A stretch of DNA of 64,000 bases from Conchocele bisecta. Its lineage: Eukaryota; Mollusca; Bivalvia; Lucinida; Thyasiridae. Shown here one piece after another: positions 20,779 through 32,139 of this stretch (position 1 is its first letter; every line of letters starts with the position of its first letter). Position numbers and translations under genes: made by a program. The notes beneath the pieces were generated by a model. That model was given only the letters and a program-made list of their open reading frames with translations, did not search any database and had not been told where the DNA came from. The stretch lies in NCBI GenBank assembly GCA_029237695.1, contig CM055271.1, positions 82,533,488 through 82,597,487 of the forward strand, given 5' to 3'.

Positions 20779-21838
20779 CAGTGGGGTCAGCGTGTAAGTG
20801 CACACACGAACGAACACGACAGGTTGGTTCGCTACCCACCCAAACTGTATGTTGTTACCACTCAGTTGAACCGTCTCGACGAGACGGTTCAACTGAGTGG
20901 TAACAACATACACTTTTGATGCGAAATGAGAAAAAATGCAGGAAAATGGTTACATTTTTTTTATACATGAAATACAGTGGGGTCAGCGTGTAAGTGCACA
21001 CACGAACGAACACGACAGGTTGGTTCGTACCCACCCAAACTGTAGTTGTTACACTCAGTTGAAACGTCTCGACGAGACGGTCAACTGAGTGGTAACAATA
21101 CACTTTTGAGCGAAATGAGAAAAAATGGGAAAATGTACTTATACATGAAATCAGTGGGTCAGCGTGTAGTGCACACGAACGAACACGACAGGTTGGTTCG
21201 CTACCCACCCAAACTGTATGTTGTTACCACTCAGTTGAACCGTCTCGACGAGACGGTTCAACTGAGTGGTAACAACATACACTTTTGATGCGAAATGAGA
21301 AAAAATGCAGGAAAATGGTTACATTTTTTTTATACATGAAATACAGTGGGGTCAGCGTGTAAGTGCACACACGAACGAACACGACAGGTTGGTTCGCTAC
21401 CCACCCAAACTGTATGTTGTTACCACTCAGTTGAACCGTCTCGACGAGACGGTTCAACTGAGTGGTAACAACATACACTTTTGATGCGAAATGAGAAAAA
21501 ATGCGGGAAAATGGTTACATTTTTTTTTATACATGAAATACAGTGGGGTCAGCGTGTAAGTGCACACACGAACGAACACGACAGGTTGGTTCGCTACCCA
21601 CCCAAACTGTATGTTGTTACCACTCAGTTGAACCGTCTCGCCGAGACGGTTCAACTGAGTGGTAACAACATACACTTTTGATGCGAAATGAGAAAAAATG
21701 CGGGAAAATGTTTACATTTTTATTTTTACATGAAATACAGTGGGGTCAGCGTGTAAGTGCACACACGAACGAACACGACAGGTTGGAACCAACATGTCGT
21801 GTTCGTTCGTGTGTGCACTTACACGCTGACCCCACTGT
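20779..21838. repeat. 196-bp satellite-like array in intron 1 of gene copy 2
   Basis: Units start with CAGTGGGGTCAGCGTGTAAG at 20779, 20975, 21152, 21344, 21541 and a final fold-back half-unit at 21738. Lengths are 196, 177, 192, 197 and 197. Each unit holds two features: the segment ACGAACGAACACGACAGGTTGG and the hairpin CCACTCAGTTGAACCGTCTCG inverted. Most units are nearly identical; the second is riddled with short deletions. Confidence 0.9.
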
Positions 21839-22310
21839 AGGTTAGTGCCGTGAATGGGAAAAGATATCTGGCAAGGCTTAGGAAACGGGATGGGCGAGGC
21901 TTTGCATGTCAAAGCATGTTGTAAATTATTCTGAAGTGCTGTCAACGCATGTTTTTGATGATAAAAATGGAAAATAGAAAATAAACAGCAGAACACAAAA
22001 AAGTAAGATAGCGGTGTAAGGGTTAAATGTCTGAGCTCTATAATTCTAGGATTACATTTTGATTGTGGCGCAAAACTAAACATTCATCGAATATTGAATA
22101 CTAAAATATGGAAAACCGTCATGAACTTTATAAGCCTGCGGTTTGGATGTCTGCTTAAAAGTGACCGTAGGTTCCGACAATTGAGACACGACATATGATT
22201 TTGAACCTAAGAACACGTGCATTATTTCCTGATTTTGTGTTACAAAATTTACGATAGTTTCCGTAAATGACGATTGAAGTTGACAAAATTTTCATAGCAA
22301 ATGCGGAATT
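21838..22310. other. Repeat fragments upstream of exon 2 of gene copy 2
   Basis: 21839-21905 is a fragment of the GTGCCGTGAATGGGAAAA family, 21906-22035 of the GCATGTTTTTGATGATAAAAATGGAAAATAGAAAATAAACAGCAGA family, and 22190-22310 of the 1205-1450 type. No gene. Confidence 0.55.
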
Positions 22311-22316
22311 GAATTA

Positions 22317-22505
22317 TGAATTCGCAACAACGGGCGACAAGTGACCTTATGAATTTGCAACAACACGCGCCAATTAACCTAATGAATTCGCAACAACGTG
22401 CGACAATTGACCTTATGAATTTGCAACAACGTGCGACACTTGCATTATGCCTTTGCAACAATGTGCGACAACTGACCTTATGAATTTGCAAAAATTGACA
22501 ACTGT
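22317..22505. repeat. 33-bp minisatellite ATGAATTTGCAACAACGTGCGACAATTGACCTT
   Basis: Five to six units with AATTCGCAACAACG/AATTTGCAACAACG and GCGACAATTGACCTT. It ends about 65 bp before the acceptor of the exon at 22570. Confidence 0.75.
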
Positions 22506-22569
22506 TGCAAATTCGTAACGTCAATTATCACACGTTGTATTATTGTTGAATATCTTTGTGTGACTATAG

Positions 22570-22747
22570 GATGAACCGATATGCGCCTCAGAGAGCGGCC
22601 TGTGTCACCTTGCCTACCGTTATGTCGTCAGTGACGAACTGGGTCACGTGCTCAACTCGCGCGTGTGCCGTTGCCCTGGCAACGAGCAATGTTCAGTGGA
22701 TTGGGACGACCAAACAAACGCAATTACGAAAACGTTCAAGAACGCAG
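22570..22747 (+). CDS. Secreted Cys-rich protein, copy 2, exon 2 (module 1)
   Basis: Acceptor GACTATAG, 59 codons plus one base, donor GTACGT. It encodes DEPICASESGLCHLAYR, a spacer, SRVCRCPGNEQCSVDWDD and ITKTFKNAG. Cysteine pattern, phases and the C-R-C-P-G-N core match copy 1 (5704-5878). A 33-bp minisatellite ends about 70 bp upstream. The exon is more GC-rich than the AT-rich surroundings, as are the other exons of this family. Confidence 0.9.
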
Positions 22748-22835
22748 GTACGTGTCTAAATAGTTATCAAGTATATTAATATGGTGCGTATGTGGGGCTC
22801 ATTTATATATGGGGATGTGACTTGAGAACTACTGT

Positions 22836-23392
22836 CTGTTTCACGAAACCTGCCCAAATGTTACGGCCATATAAACAATTCAAAAACAATATTATTTTCG
22901 ATAATATTAAATTAAAGGAAAATTTAAGAATGATCCTTCTTTTTATTTCGTGAAATTCGGTAAAATATTGATTTTATTACGAAAAATTAATTTGTCTATG
23001 GGAATTTAACATGGGGGAAAAAGTGGTAAGGTAGTGTGGGAGGAGTCAAAAAACAAAAACAAATGGAAATTGACTCCGAAACCTGACTAGATAGCTTGGA
23101 AATGATCTAACTAAGAAAACAAAAGTTAAATTTTAAAAATCGATCCAGTATTTCTAAAATTCAAAAAAAATTCCCCATGTTAAATCCCCATAGACATTTT
23201 CACTCCGTGAAGATGTATTTTAACATGGGGAAATTTTGTTTCCGCAATAAAATCAATATTTGACCAAATTTCACGAAATAAAAAGGAGGCTCATTCTTAA
23301 ATTTTCCTTTAATTTAATACTATCGAAAAAAATATTGTTTTTTAATTGTTTATATGGCCGTAAAATTTGGGCAGCTTTCGTGAAACAGACTA
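22836..23392. mobile_element. CTGTCTGTTTCACGAAA fold-back element, copy 2
   Basis: Arms ACTGTCTGTTTCACGAAACCTGCCCAAATGTTACGGCCATAT and inverse, about 555 bp, inside intron 2 of gene copy 2. Copy 1 of the gene has its own insertion in intron 3, so the insertions are independent. Confidence 0.78.
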
Positions 23393-23795
23393 TAGGGATT
23401 ACGGGAGTTGCGACCAGTATAGATCCAGATCGCCATTCCATCAATGAAACACTTGTCATGCTTCTAACAAGCAATATAGATCTGGCTACAGGAGTGTGTT
23501 ATTTGATCATGAGCTACACTGGTCACAAATCACATAGGCCCCATTTTCCAGCCACAACCACGTATATACATGTGCATTCACAAGAGTCACGTGCAGGGGC
23601 GCCGGAAGCATCACAAGATTGGTCCGGCGAATTTACTGGGTGCCCCCGGTATCCACCCAAAGTGTATACTGTTACCACTCAGTTGAACCGTCTCGCCGAG
23701 ACGGTTCAACTGAGTGGTAACAACATACACTTTTGATGAGAAATAAGAAAAATTGCAGAAAAATATTTACATTCCGTTTTGTTTATACATGAATT
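23393..23795. repeat. GTGGCTGTGACTGGAG half element and CCACTCAGTTGAACCG hairpin
   Basis: 23395-23562 matches one arm of the family. 23650-23740 is the hairpin TGTATACTGTTACCACTCAGTTGAACCGTCTC and inverse. Confidence 0.65.
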
Positions 23796-23998
23796 ATAAA
23801 TATGTTAAACGTATTGATCCGGCAGTGGCCGGACCTGCCGGACCTGTTCCGACAGGGGCGTGTCAACAAACGTATTGTAACATGGCATCGCAGTAAATTC
23901 AGCTCTTGTGAAATGTGTCGATTGGATCGCAGCAGCTACAACTCAGGCTCAGCCAATAAAACCGCTAGATCTTCAGAAGTTTTCATCTGGGCAAGATG

Positions 23999-24019
23999 GC
24001 GGGGGGGGGGGGGGGGGGT
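23999..24019. repeat. Poly-G run
   Basis: GGCGGGGGG... about 18 consecutive G, a likely polymerase-slippage or sequencing-uncertain site. Confidence 0.9.
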
Positions 24020-24269
24020 TGTGTGCTGTATACAGTAACGAGTTATTTAAGGTTCCCAAACGAACAAAACGAAAACGAATGGAAAACGAAATGAAAACGA
24101 TCAATTTGTACGATATGCATATATATGATATTTGTTTGTTTGTTTTGTACGTGAAAACGATATTTTACACGGCTTTCAACTATTTAAATGTCTGTCGTTT
24201 CTTTCAACGCATCGTATTGACATCGTATTCTTTGTTCTGAATTGTATAAACCGTAGGCAATCGTTCATT

Positions 24270-24500
24270 CTTGGAAATACAATGAAACCTCTCTGAACCG
24301 GACACCCTGGGATGTCCCCAGGGTGTCCGGCTTAGAGAGGTTTCACTGTAAATCAGAAATTTGATCATTCTGAGCCACAGTTGTGTGCTATGTGATCACG
24401 AACAGATATTTTCACCCGAGATAAATGACCAAGAAACACATCAAAAATTACATCACATGTGTTTTCTTGGTGTCCGGTTTAGAGAGGTTCCAATGTAGGA
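24270..24500. repeat. Fold-back element CCTCTCTGAACCGGACACC
   Basis: AATGAAACCTCTCTGAACCGGACACCCTGGGATGTCCCCAGGGTGTCCGGCTTAGAGAGGTTTCA is a hairpin, and a further inverted end (TGTCCGGTTTAGAGAGGTTCCA) closes at 24497. Confidence 0.75.
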
Positions 24501-24529
24501 ACAAATCCGGGCTGTATGTTTTTGTGTCC

Positions 24530-24985
24530 TACTGTGGGGTCAGCATGTAAGAACGAACACGACAGGTTGGTTCGCTACCCACCCAAAGTGTATGCTGTTG
24601 CCACTCAGTTGAACTGTCTCGCCGAGACGGTTCAACAGAGTGGTAACAACATACACTTTTGATGCGAAATGAGAAAAAATGCGGGAAAATATTTACAATT
24701 TCTTTTTATACATGAAATACAGTGGGGTCAGCGTGTAAGTGCACACACGAACGAACACGACAGGTTGGAACGCTGACCCCACTGTATTTCATTTATAAAA
24801 ATAAACGTAAATATTTTTCCACATTTTTTCTCATTTCGCATCAAAAGTGTATGTTGTTACCACTCAGTTGAACCGTCTCGGCGAGACGCTTCAACTGAAT
24901 GGTAACAACATACACTTTGGGTGGGTAGCGAACCAACCTGTCGTGTTCGTTCGTGTGTGCACTTACACGCCGACCCCACTGTAAA
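24530..24985. repeat. CAGTGGGGTCAGCG family, fold-back pair
   Basis: Two and a half diverged units, the last inverted, ending ACACGCCGACCCCACTG. Same family as 20779-21838. Confidence 0.75.
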
Positions 24986-25405
24986 GGAACCAGTCGACTA
25001 ATGCAACAGGCTTAGCAACAAGGAGTACATTCTCAGGACAACGGCATTGATTGTTATTATTATGACAGAGAAATAAATAAAATAGATGCTGCAGGAAAGG
25101 TATATGTCTGTGCCAATCATTTTATTATATTATTTGCATGCTGTACACATGCAGGTTAAATTTTCTGTGTACGACTTAATGTGGGGGTGAGATAGAGATT
25201 TTGAAAGTGAAAGTAGACGGTTCCGTCAAAAAAGGGGAAATAACTCATGCAAATCAATCCGCACGCCTGGCGTTTGGCATGGTTATAGAACCGGCTTAGG
25301 TCACTGACTCCATGAATGGAAGTAACACAATTTATTAGTTTGCGATTGTCAGGTTTGTGTGAATGTGGTTCTATGAGAAATCAATTGCCCGCCTGTTTCC
25401 TATAG
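24986..25405. other. Intron sequence, nothing recognised
   Basis: AT-rich, no clear repeat structure by eye apart from short A/T tracts. The last 60 bp lead into the acceptor at 25405. Confidence 0.5.
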
Positions 25406-25617
25406 GCCAAGAGATGGAGGTGAAGTTAAGTTACTGCCGCTTACGTCAACCAGAAAATAAATGCCGCTTCAATCGTCCCGCACTGGTAATGAAGTCACAG
25501 GGCCCCTTCCTGTTTGAGCTTGCCGGCGATTTTATGTGCCGGTGTTCCCGACCTCTGTTCGCCCACCGGTCATGGTCGGCCGGCGGGAAGGACTTCATAG
25601 AGTACAGTTGTGGCAAG
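25406..25617 (+). CDS. Secreted Cys-rich protein, copy 2, exon 3 (module 2)
   Basis: Acceptor TTTCCTATAG and donor GTAAAC, both good. It has two bases plus 70 codons, the same length as in copy 1. It encodes EMEVKLSYCRLRQPENKC, RPALVM, GPFLFELAGDFMCRCSRPLF, RSW and FIEYSCGK. The five cysteines are all conserved with copy 1. Identity between the copies is clearly higher at the protein level than in the flanking introns, which points to purifying selection. Confidence 0.92.
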
Positions 25618-25664
25618 GTAAACACGTGGGTCGTTACATCATACCATGTTTGTCTTTACGACGA

Positions 25665-25710
25665 ATTGGCTGGCTGGCTGGCTGGCTGGGTTGGTTGGTT
25701 GGCGAGCTAG
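25665..25710. repeat. GGCT/GGTT microsatellite
   Basis: (GGCT)n changing to (GGTT)n, just after the donor of the exon at 25406-25617. Confidence 0.85.
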
Positions 25711-25844
25711 TTGGAAACAGGTCTACCAACCGACCGACCCACCAGATATTCCTCGACATTGATGAAACAAATTGGAAAAAAATGTATTAGTTAATTGTAG
25801 ATTTGTATCCGTATCGTTCCAGGCCATTTATTACGTACAAATTG

Positions 25845-26095
25845 GGTTCAGACATACGTATCGTATGTCTGAACCCAATGTGTACGTAATCGTATTATAT
25901 GAATCCAATGTGTACGTATCGTATGTCTGAACCCATGTGTACGTAATCGTATTATATGAATCCAATGTGTACGTATCGTATGTCTGAACCCAATGTGTAC
26001 GTAATCGTATTATCTGAATCCAATGTGTACGTAATCGTATTATATGAATCCAATGTGTACGTAATCGTATGTCTGAACCCAATGTGTACGTAATA
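25845..26095. repeat. Tandem repeat ATGTGTACGTAATCGTATTATATGAATCCA
   Basis: Roughly seven units of about 33 bp alternating GTCTGAACCC and TATGAATCC versions. Confidence 0.8.
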
Positions 26096-26230
26096 AGTGG
26101 CATGGAATGATTCGGCTTATCTATTTATTTATTTTTCCAGTTGCCTTTCATATTTTTTTTTGTATCATACCCACATATACACATACTACATATTATAGAC
26201 AAGACATATATTGTACAAATGTCTCTAAGT

Positions 26231-26878
26231 CAAGGTGTATGATCACGTGGTTACAACAACAACAACAACAAGTACTGAAACTCCCAGAAGCCCTCCGATT
26301 CAAAATACGTATTATTTCATCATTATTTTATTATGTAACTGATGTTGATGAAATACGGCGCATCAAACGCGTCTTGTTGAGCTGCATTTGGTGGTCTCGG
26401 TACTTTGGCACACACTTCTGTCGTTTTAGCGAAGAATCGATTTCCGTGTCTACACTATAGTGTGCTCCATGCACATGTTTAAAATGATACAGACTAGCGA
26501 ACGTCATTTACGTCCAAATTTGCGTGTAGACGCGTAACAACAATCAACACTCGGGTGAACGTTCATGTTATTATTTTACGTTTCTCATCGTCGGAACTCA
26601 TTAATTGTTGTACTAGTAATTAGGGTTAAGATGTGAAAAGCGTATATCCGTGAAGTAGTATGTCAAGTGAGTTATTTTGGAATGACGTCGTTTTTGCGGT
26701 GAAGTAAACCAGTGTAGACACGTGAAAAATAGAAAATAAATACGCCACGGAAATCGATTGTTCGCAAAACGACATATGTCTGTGCCGAACTCCATGGACC
26801 ACCAGATGAAGCTCTTGAATTTCTTACTTTGGAGTGGGCGACGTTGTTGTTGTTGTAACCACGTGATCATGCACCTTG
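26231..26878. mobile_element. CAAGGTG MITE split by other sequence
   Basis: Left part 26231-26458 (CAAGGTGTATGATCACGTGG to GATTTCCGTGTC) and right part about 26742-26878 (CCACGGAAATCGATTG to CCACGTGATCATGCACCTTG) are separated by about 285 bp of unrelated sequence with TTCACCG/CGGTGAA and ACGTCATT/AATGACGT inverted bits. Flanks TAAGT and CTACA do not match. Confidence 0.7.
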
Positions 26879-26954
26879 CTACATTCCCAAAACAAATGAA
26901 TATCTGTCTGTCTGTCTATTTTATCTGCACAAAGGGCATATAGGAATATTCTTA

Positions 26955-27362
26955 ATTATCCCGTCAACACATTGCGTATGTGCCGTGAAACACGGTGCCG
27001 TGAAATATGTTTGATATCCTGTCAATACGACCTAATCACTGTGTATGAATATGGGCGGTGGCTGGGGTTATATTTTTGCATTTTACAGCCATTTGTAGGT
27101 GTTGACGGGATAAATAGAATAGTAGGTTAGTGCCGTGAATGGGAAAAAATATCTGGCAAGGCTTAGGAAACGGGATGGGCGAGGCTCTCTATTTTCCTTA
27201 TTTCTGAACCAAAGTATATGTTGTGACCACTCATTTGAACCGTCTCGGCGAGACGGTTCAAATGAGTGGTCACAACATATACTTCTGATGAGAAATAAAG
27301 AATTTCTTGAGCCTTGCCGGATATTTTTTCCCATTCACGGCACTAACCTACTATTCTCTATA
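26955..27362. repeat. ATCCCGTCAACACATTGCG / GTGCCGTGAATGGGAAAA element
   Basis: Same family as 4505-5702, with a hairpin AACCAAAGTATATGTTGTGACCACTCATTTGAACCGTCTC inserted at about 27210-27300. The right end CTACTATTCTCTAT lies 55 bp from the acceptor of the exon at 27416. Confidence 0.7.
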
Positions 27363-27415
27363 CATTAGATATCTGAGACAGCATCGTCAATTTCTTGATA
27401 ATGTTCTATTTATAG

Positions 27416-27631
27416 AGCCGATGCGCAAGAAAACGGCGCAACAACGCCAACAGCAGCTCGAATGTATGCGGAAAGATATCATACCACGGACCGCATAACG
27501 ACTTTCAACACGAATATTTCTGTCGCTGCACGCGCTTCGAGGAGTGTATTCCTGCGCCTGGCGTCATGCCTGACATCACAATTCCCGAACTGAGCATCAG
27601 CTGCCGACAAGTTGCACATATTGAAGATTAA
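27416..27631 (+). CDS. Secreted Cys-rich protein, copy 2, exon 4 (module 3, C-terminus)
   Basis: Acceptor TATTTATAG, phase 0, 71 codons and TAA. It encodes SRCARKRR, NANSSSNVCGKISYHGP, EYFCRCTRFEECIPAPGVMP, a last cysteine in ISCRQ, and a short tail. Six cysteines match copy 1. The complete copy 2 protein is 233 residues. The stop codon overlaps the AATAAA polyadenylation signal at 27630-27635. The basic run RKRR after the first cysteine resembles a proprotein-convertase site; copy 1 has ARYSR at the same place, so this is only a possibility. Confidence 0.9.
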   Translation, partial: SRCARKRRNNANSSSNVCGKISYHGPHNDFQHEYFCRCTRFEECIPAPGVMPDITIPELSISCRQVAHIED

Positions 27632-27635
27632 TAAA
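27630..27635 (+). promoter_or_regulatory. Polyadenylation signal AATAAA, gene copy 2
   Basis: AATAAA overlaps the TAA stop of gene copy 2. Confidence 0.5.
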
Positions 27636-27639
27636 TATG

Positions 27640-28375
27640 CTTTTATACTTAACTATATTTGCTACGGTCGCTAGGGACATTTAGTTTTCTCACATAGAAA
27701 CGAACATTACTAAATTGCTTGTTTCAACTCAAATAAGTGAATTTTCAAATGTATTAGATCATTTTAGATGCAGTTAGTGGCCGCCGAAGAACACCTTTTT
27801 CTGGAAAGGACTTCTGGAAATACTTCCGATTCTGACATCTCAAAAGGGCATTTGTCTAAAAAGGACTTGTGGAAATGGCATATGTCTAAAAAGGACTTGT
27901 GAAAAGGACATTTGTCTGAAACAACGTAATGTCCATTAATTCGCAAAGGCATTCGTCCCGGCAAGGGACACATTTATTTATAGTCCACCCGACTTTGTAA
28001 GCCAATCGTTGGGCAGCATTGTGTTGTGTTGAACCTTATATGTCATAGAAACGAATATATCACACGTGTGATATATTCGTACGAATGCGTCACACATGCT
28101 GAAGAATACGTACGAATACATCACACAAATGTGTGACGTTTACGTTTGGCATCACTATCCCTTGCAACAAAAACGAATGTGTCACATGTTACAAAAACTC
28201 GAACAAAAAATTATAAAATATTGTCCAGACGAATATGTAACGTGAACATTCGAATGGGGGATAAGAGTGCGATAAAATATAACAGATTAGAGCAGGCATA
28301 TTCGCAGGGTTATTTGAAAGTCATGCCATGCATGCAGACAAGGTAAATGTAGATGCTTTGATTTAACGGCACTGG
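27640..28375. other. Intergenic region
   Basis: 27780-27965 has a degenerate AAAAGG(A/G)C(A/T)T(T/G)TGTCT(A/G)AAAAGGACTTG repeat of about 32 bp. 28040-28200 has repeated TCACAC(G/A)TGTGA and ACGAAT(A/G) motifs. 31660-31790 has related ACATTTC/CGAATA motifs. No gene. Confidence 0.5.
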
Positions 28376-28379
28376 CTCG

Positions 28380-29035
28380 ATGACCTTGCATGTCGATACC
28401 GATTATTTAAGCCCCCGTCCAATAGGACTAGGCTATCATGAATGTGTCTTGTCTTGACAATCCGAATCGACCAGTGGCGAGATTCTAACTCGGGGTCTCC
28501 CGATCAGGAGTCCGATGCTCTACCCACTGAGCTATTCCAGCTGATTTCAGACAGCACTAGGGACGTATCATGTTATGGCGCTTATCGTCTGTCCGTCTGT
28601 TAGCGATTTGGTTTGCGCTCAAAATATTCTTGACATAGGATCCTCAAACCTGGTATGCAGGTCAGTAACGACCAGTGTATGACCAATTTGACTTGACTAC
28701 AGTGTGTCAAAGGTCAAAATCGTGGTGACTTTAGACAATAAAACAGTTGCCGCTCTATAACTCGAGAACGCCATGACCTAGAATGCCCAGTATTGGTTTT
28801 CAAGTTAGTCATGACCAGCATATGATCCCTATTGCTTTGAGGTCATTAGGTCAAAGGTCAAGGTCGAGGGGTGACCTTGGACAATAAAACTAGTTCGGCT
28901 CAATAACTCAAGAACAGTTGGTTCTAGGATGCTCCAACGTTTGATTTTGAGGTCACTATGCACATTGTGGCACCACTGCGTGTTTTTGAGAAGGGGGGGG
29001 GGGCTTATATGTTTGACAAACAACTCTTGTTAAAC
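28380..29035 (-). mobile_element. tRNA-derived SINE-like element and linked repeat
   Basis: On the minus strand GGAATAGCTCAGTGGGTAGAGCATCGGACTCCTGATC...GAGTTAGAATCTCGCCACTGG reads as a tRNA head (28478-28548), with A and B boxes. The adjoining 28560-29035 is a recurrent bivalve-type sequence with CGTCTGTCCGTCTGT, two GGTCAAAGGTCAA(A/G)GTCG units and a poly-G near 28998. The two may be independent insertions. Confidence 0.6.
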
Positions 29036-29099
29036 GAATATGTTAAATGTCAATGGTCATTCAAAGCTACCATCGGGCGTATATTGCTCTGCTTAGTTT

Positions 29100-29390
29100 A
29101 GTAGTTGCCTCCTGCACTTGTATTCATTATAACCATTTCAACACCAAGTAACTGAGATGAAATCTTCCATGTTATATTTCAGACTATTCCATCAACTATG
29201 AGATGTTCATTATAAATGTAAAACATTTTACATTTTGTTGTCAGATATTGGCGGTAAAAATATAAATTTTGTCACAAACAGTGCAGATCCTGATGAGACG
29301 GCTCGTTACGAACCGGCTCATCTGGATATACACTGTTTGCAAACTCCAGTATATAGGTATGTGGTGTTGAATGGGTTAAAGGAATATTAT
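29100..29390. repeat. GAGACGGCTCGTTACGAACCGGCTC fold-back element
   Basis: CAAACAGTGCAGATCCTGATGAGACGGCTCG and inverse; same family as 1-290. Confidence 0.7.
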
Positions 29391-29414
29391 TACATTTGAC
29401 ATAAAAATGTGTTA

Positions 29415-29790
29415 AACGTTTTTATGCCCCCTATGCGATAGCAAGGGCGCCATATTGGTTTGCTCCCGAGGTTCCGTCAGTACGTACGTCCGTCCGTCCG
29501 TCCGTCCGTCCGTCCGTGTACATTTGCGTCGAAATGTTTGTCCCAGTTTCTCCATCATGTCATATGTTCAATATTACTTGAAGGATTCCTTCAATACATA
29601 GACACTTGCTTTACCTGGACATCTGTGACACACTCGCGCCACCAGTAACAAGACCTTGACCATTGTGACCTTTGAAATGCAGATGATATACTTAGCCATT
29701 TGTTTACGTCGAAAAGTTTGTCCCAGTTTCTCCATCATGTCATATCTTCAATATCACTTGAAGGATTGCTTTAATATTTGGACAGTTCAT
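29415..29790. repeat. (CGTC)n-containing repeat with duplicated block
   Basis: TTATGCCCCCTATGCGATAGCAAGGGCGCCATATTGGTTTGC, then (CGTC) about eight times at 29486-29517. GTTTGTCCCAGTTTCTCCATCATGTCATATGTTCAATAT(T/C)ACTTGAAGGATT occurs at 29537 and again at 29717. Confidence 0.7.
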
Positions 29791-30960
29791 TCTCCTGAAC
29801 ATGTTTAGCACACTCACAGCAATAATGACAGAACTATACTGAACATTATTATATATGTAAAGTATATTGGACATGTAAATATTGAACAGGCGAAACTGAC
29901 CATCGGTTAACAATTTGTACCATAATGTTTTATATTTAGTTACTATAATCATAGAAGTTTACATTTCATGCGATATACTCTATATCACAGACATGGATAT
30001 TAAAAATTAATATAACAAGAGGCCCAAATAGGCCCGCTTTGCTCACCTAAAATTATTATCCAAATTATAAAGTAAGTCAGAAATGGTCCAGACTCTCTAT
30101 TACATGTATATATACCATCAAAATTGTTCTGTCCACCATAGTAATAGTTGGCTTGAAACATAACAATTGAGTGTGTACTACATTTTACTATTATAGTGGA
30201 CTTGTGAACCAATCAGCAGCAAGAACACACACACAATTTCGCGCTTTCCAATTTTGCGCTTCCCAATTTCTTTCTTTGCACAGCTCACACTGTGGGTCAT
30301 GCACTAACTATACATCGTATTTGATAAATAAAGGTTACTTATTATGCATCTCTAAACTGTAAGCTGTATTTGGTAGACACGTGCTATTTATAGTAAATAG
30401 ATATCTACATGCTGCTTCACTTGCCACTTTTGCACCTACATGTATGTGACAAAGGTTTCTTGGGGCGGGTATGGTGTACCACGAGGACATGGGGGCCGTG
30501 CTTATTATACCATGAATTATATTAACTGGAGCTGATGCTTGGAATGTGTTCATTTAAAAGAAAAAAAACATTCACGTGCATTCGTGGCCTGTGCTGAGCC
30601 AGCTCTGACTGACATCTGTGCAGCCCGGACTGTATCACCACTGATCACGTGCACGACAGGTGTTTTGGGTCGGATTATTATTATTATAATAATAGTAATA
30701 ACCCGCATTCACATATGCCAGGCTGAGTAAATTGATCATTGTTTGAAAATTTCTCATTGATTATCAATTATTAATGTTAATTCATTTTAGTAGTCTGTGG
30801 ACCCCATCTCGTTGTGGCGCATCGCCTGCCTACATGAGCTTTATAGACGTCACCATGCTTAGTACTTATCATACATGCCTTGTTTGTTTCTTATTCCACC
30901 TGCGTGTGGACTGAAACTCTATTGTGAAAATAAACGATTTTTTCTGTTCTGTTCTGTTCT
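29790..30960. other. Intergenic region, no gene recognised
   Basis: AT-rich. Holds an ATTATTATTAT tract (30676-30700) and a TCTGT(T/C)CTGTTCTGTTCTCTGTTCAG tract (30938-30966). Short open frames here have no coding support. Confidence 0.45.
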
Positions 30961-30964
30961 CTGT

Positions 30965-31640
30965 TCAGAGAACAATGTAAACAGTATAATGCTTATAAAA
31001 CAGCATTAATAAATGTGATGCAGAACAAATATGAATACATGATAAACGGTATATATAACAGACAGTCTGATGCACAAAGAAAAGACGCTTGAAATCACTA
31101 ATAAACTTTCGGCGGGCGGTCATCTTAAATTCGTCATCATCCGATGTCGACCAAAAATGCTCCAGAGTGATCGTCTTGTCGATACCTTTGAGTTGACCAT
31201 AAACGGTGAAATCTGAAATTTGACTCCTACTTGACCCCTCTGGCCCGCCCTTTCTTGACCCAGGGGCCACGCCACCATTTGAACAAATCTGAAACAGCGT
31301 TAACTATCGATCATTCCTACCAAGTGTCATCGAAATCCGCCTGGCGGTCGTGAGAAGAATTTGATATAGTTTTTGACGGCGGCCATTTTTGATTATGCGA
31401 TGATCTCAATTTTAACAAATATCAAAAGTCTTCACCCACGGACCATACCTGTGAAGTTTGTCCAATATCAGCCAATATCCCGACAACACCTACAAATGGC
31501 TGTGATATGAACAAATATAACCCCAGCCACCGCACATATTCATACCCAGTGATTAGGTTGTATTGACAGGATATCAAATATGTTTCACGGCACCGTGTTT
31601 CACGGCACATACGCACTGTGTTGACAGAATAAATGGCCAT
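30965..31640. repeat. Dispersed repeats (GGCGGCCAT / ATCAAATATGTTTCACGG types)
   Basis: 31080-31470 (GAAATCACTAATAAACTTTCGGCGG, AAAAATGCTCCAGAGTGATCG, CTACCAAGTGTCATCGAAATCCGCC, CTTCACCCACGGACCAT) is related to the interior of the element at 51255-53738. 31473-31635 is a fragment of the ATCCCGTCAACAC family. Confidence 0.65.
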
Positions 31641-32139
31641 ATTCGGTCAAGTTTGAAATTTGCGATTGTGTGACATATTCGTTTATACCAAAATGTGAAA
31701 ATTATTTGCGTGAGATTTTCGGTTTGTGATGTATTCGGCCGACTTCGGCCAGTATTCACCGAAATGTGTGACACATTTCTGTGACATGTAAGGTTCAACA
31801 GGTGCTGCACTTATATTACACATTGCAACGTTTAACCCGAATAAGTTGTGTATTACCAGATTTAATGATTACCTGTTCAACAGGAAATGGAAAATCAATA
31901 CGAGGATGGGACATTGCATTGTACACTTGGCTGAACTATAAGTCAGTTAGTGTTATTATATATTGGATTTGTTAGGAACTAAATGCGAGGGAGCGCCAGC
32001 TTTAATTTAATTCCTTACAAATCCAATAAGTGAACAATAAGTTATACTACTAAGTCAAATATTGAGTCTACATTAGCACCGGCCTTCGCCATACAACATA
32101 ATGTCCATTTCAACAGCGGGATTGATCACATTTATTATG

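Noticed and set aside
30660..30710. Possible CRISPR-like or other spaced repeats anywhere in the window
   Set aside because: All spaced repeats seen are degenerate tandem or inverted eukaryotic repeats; no constant repeat with unique spacers.
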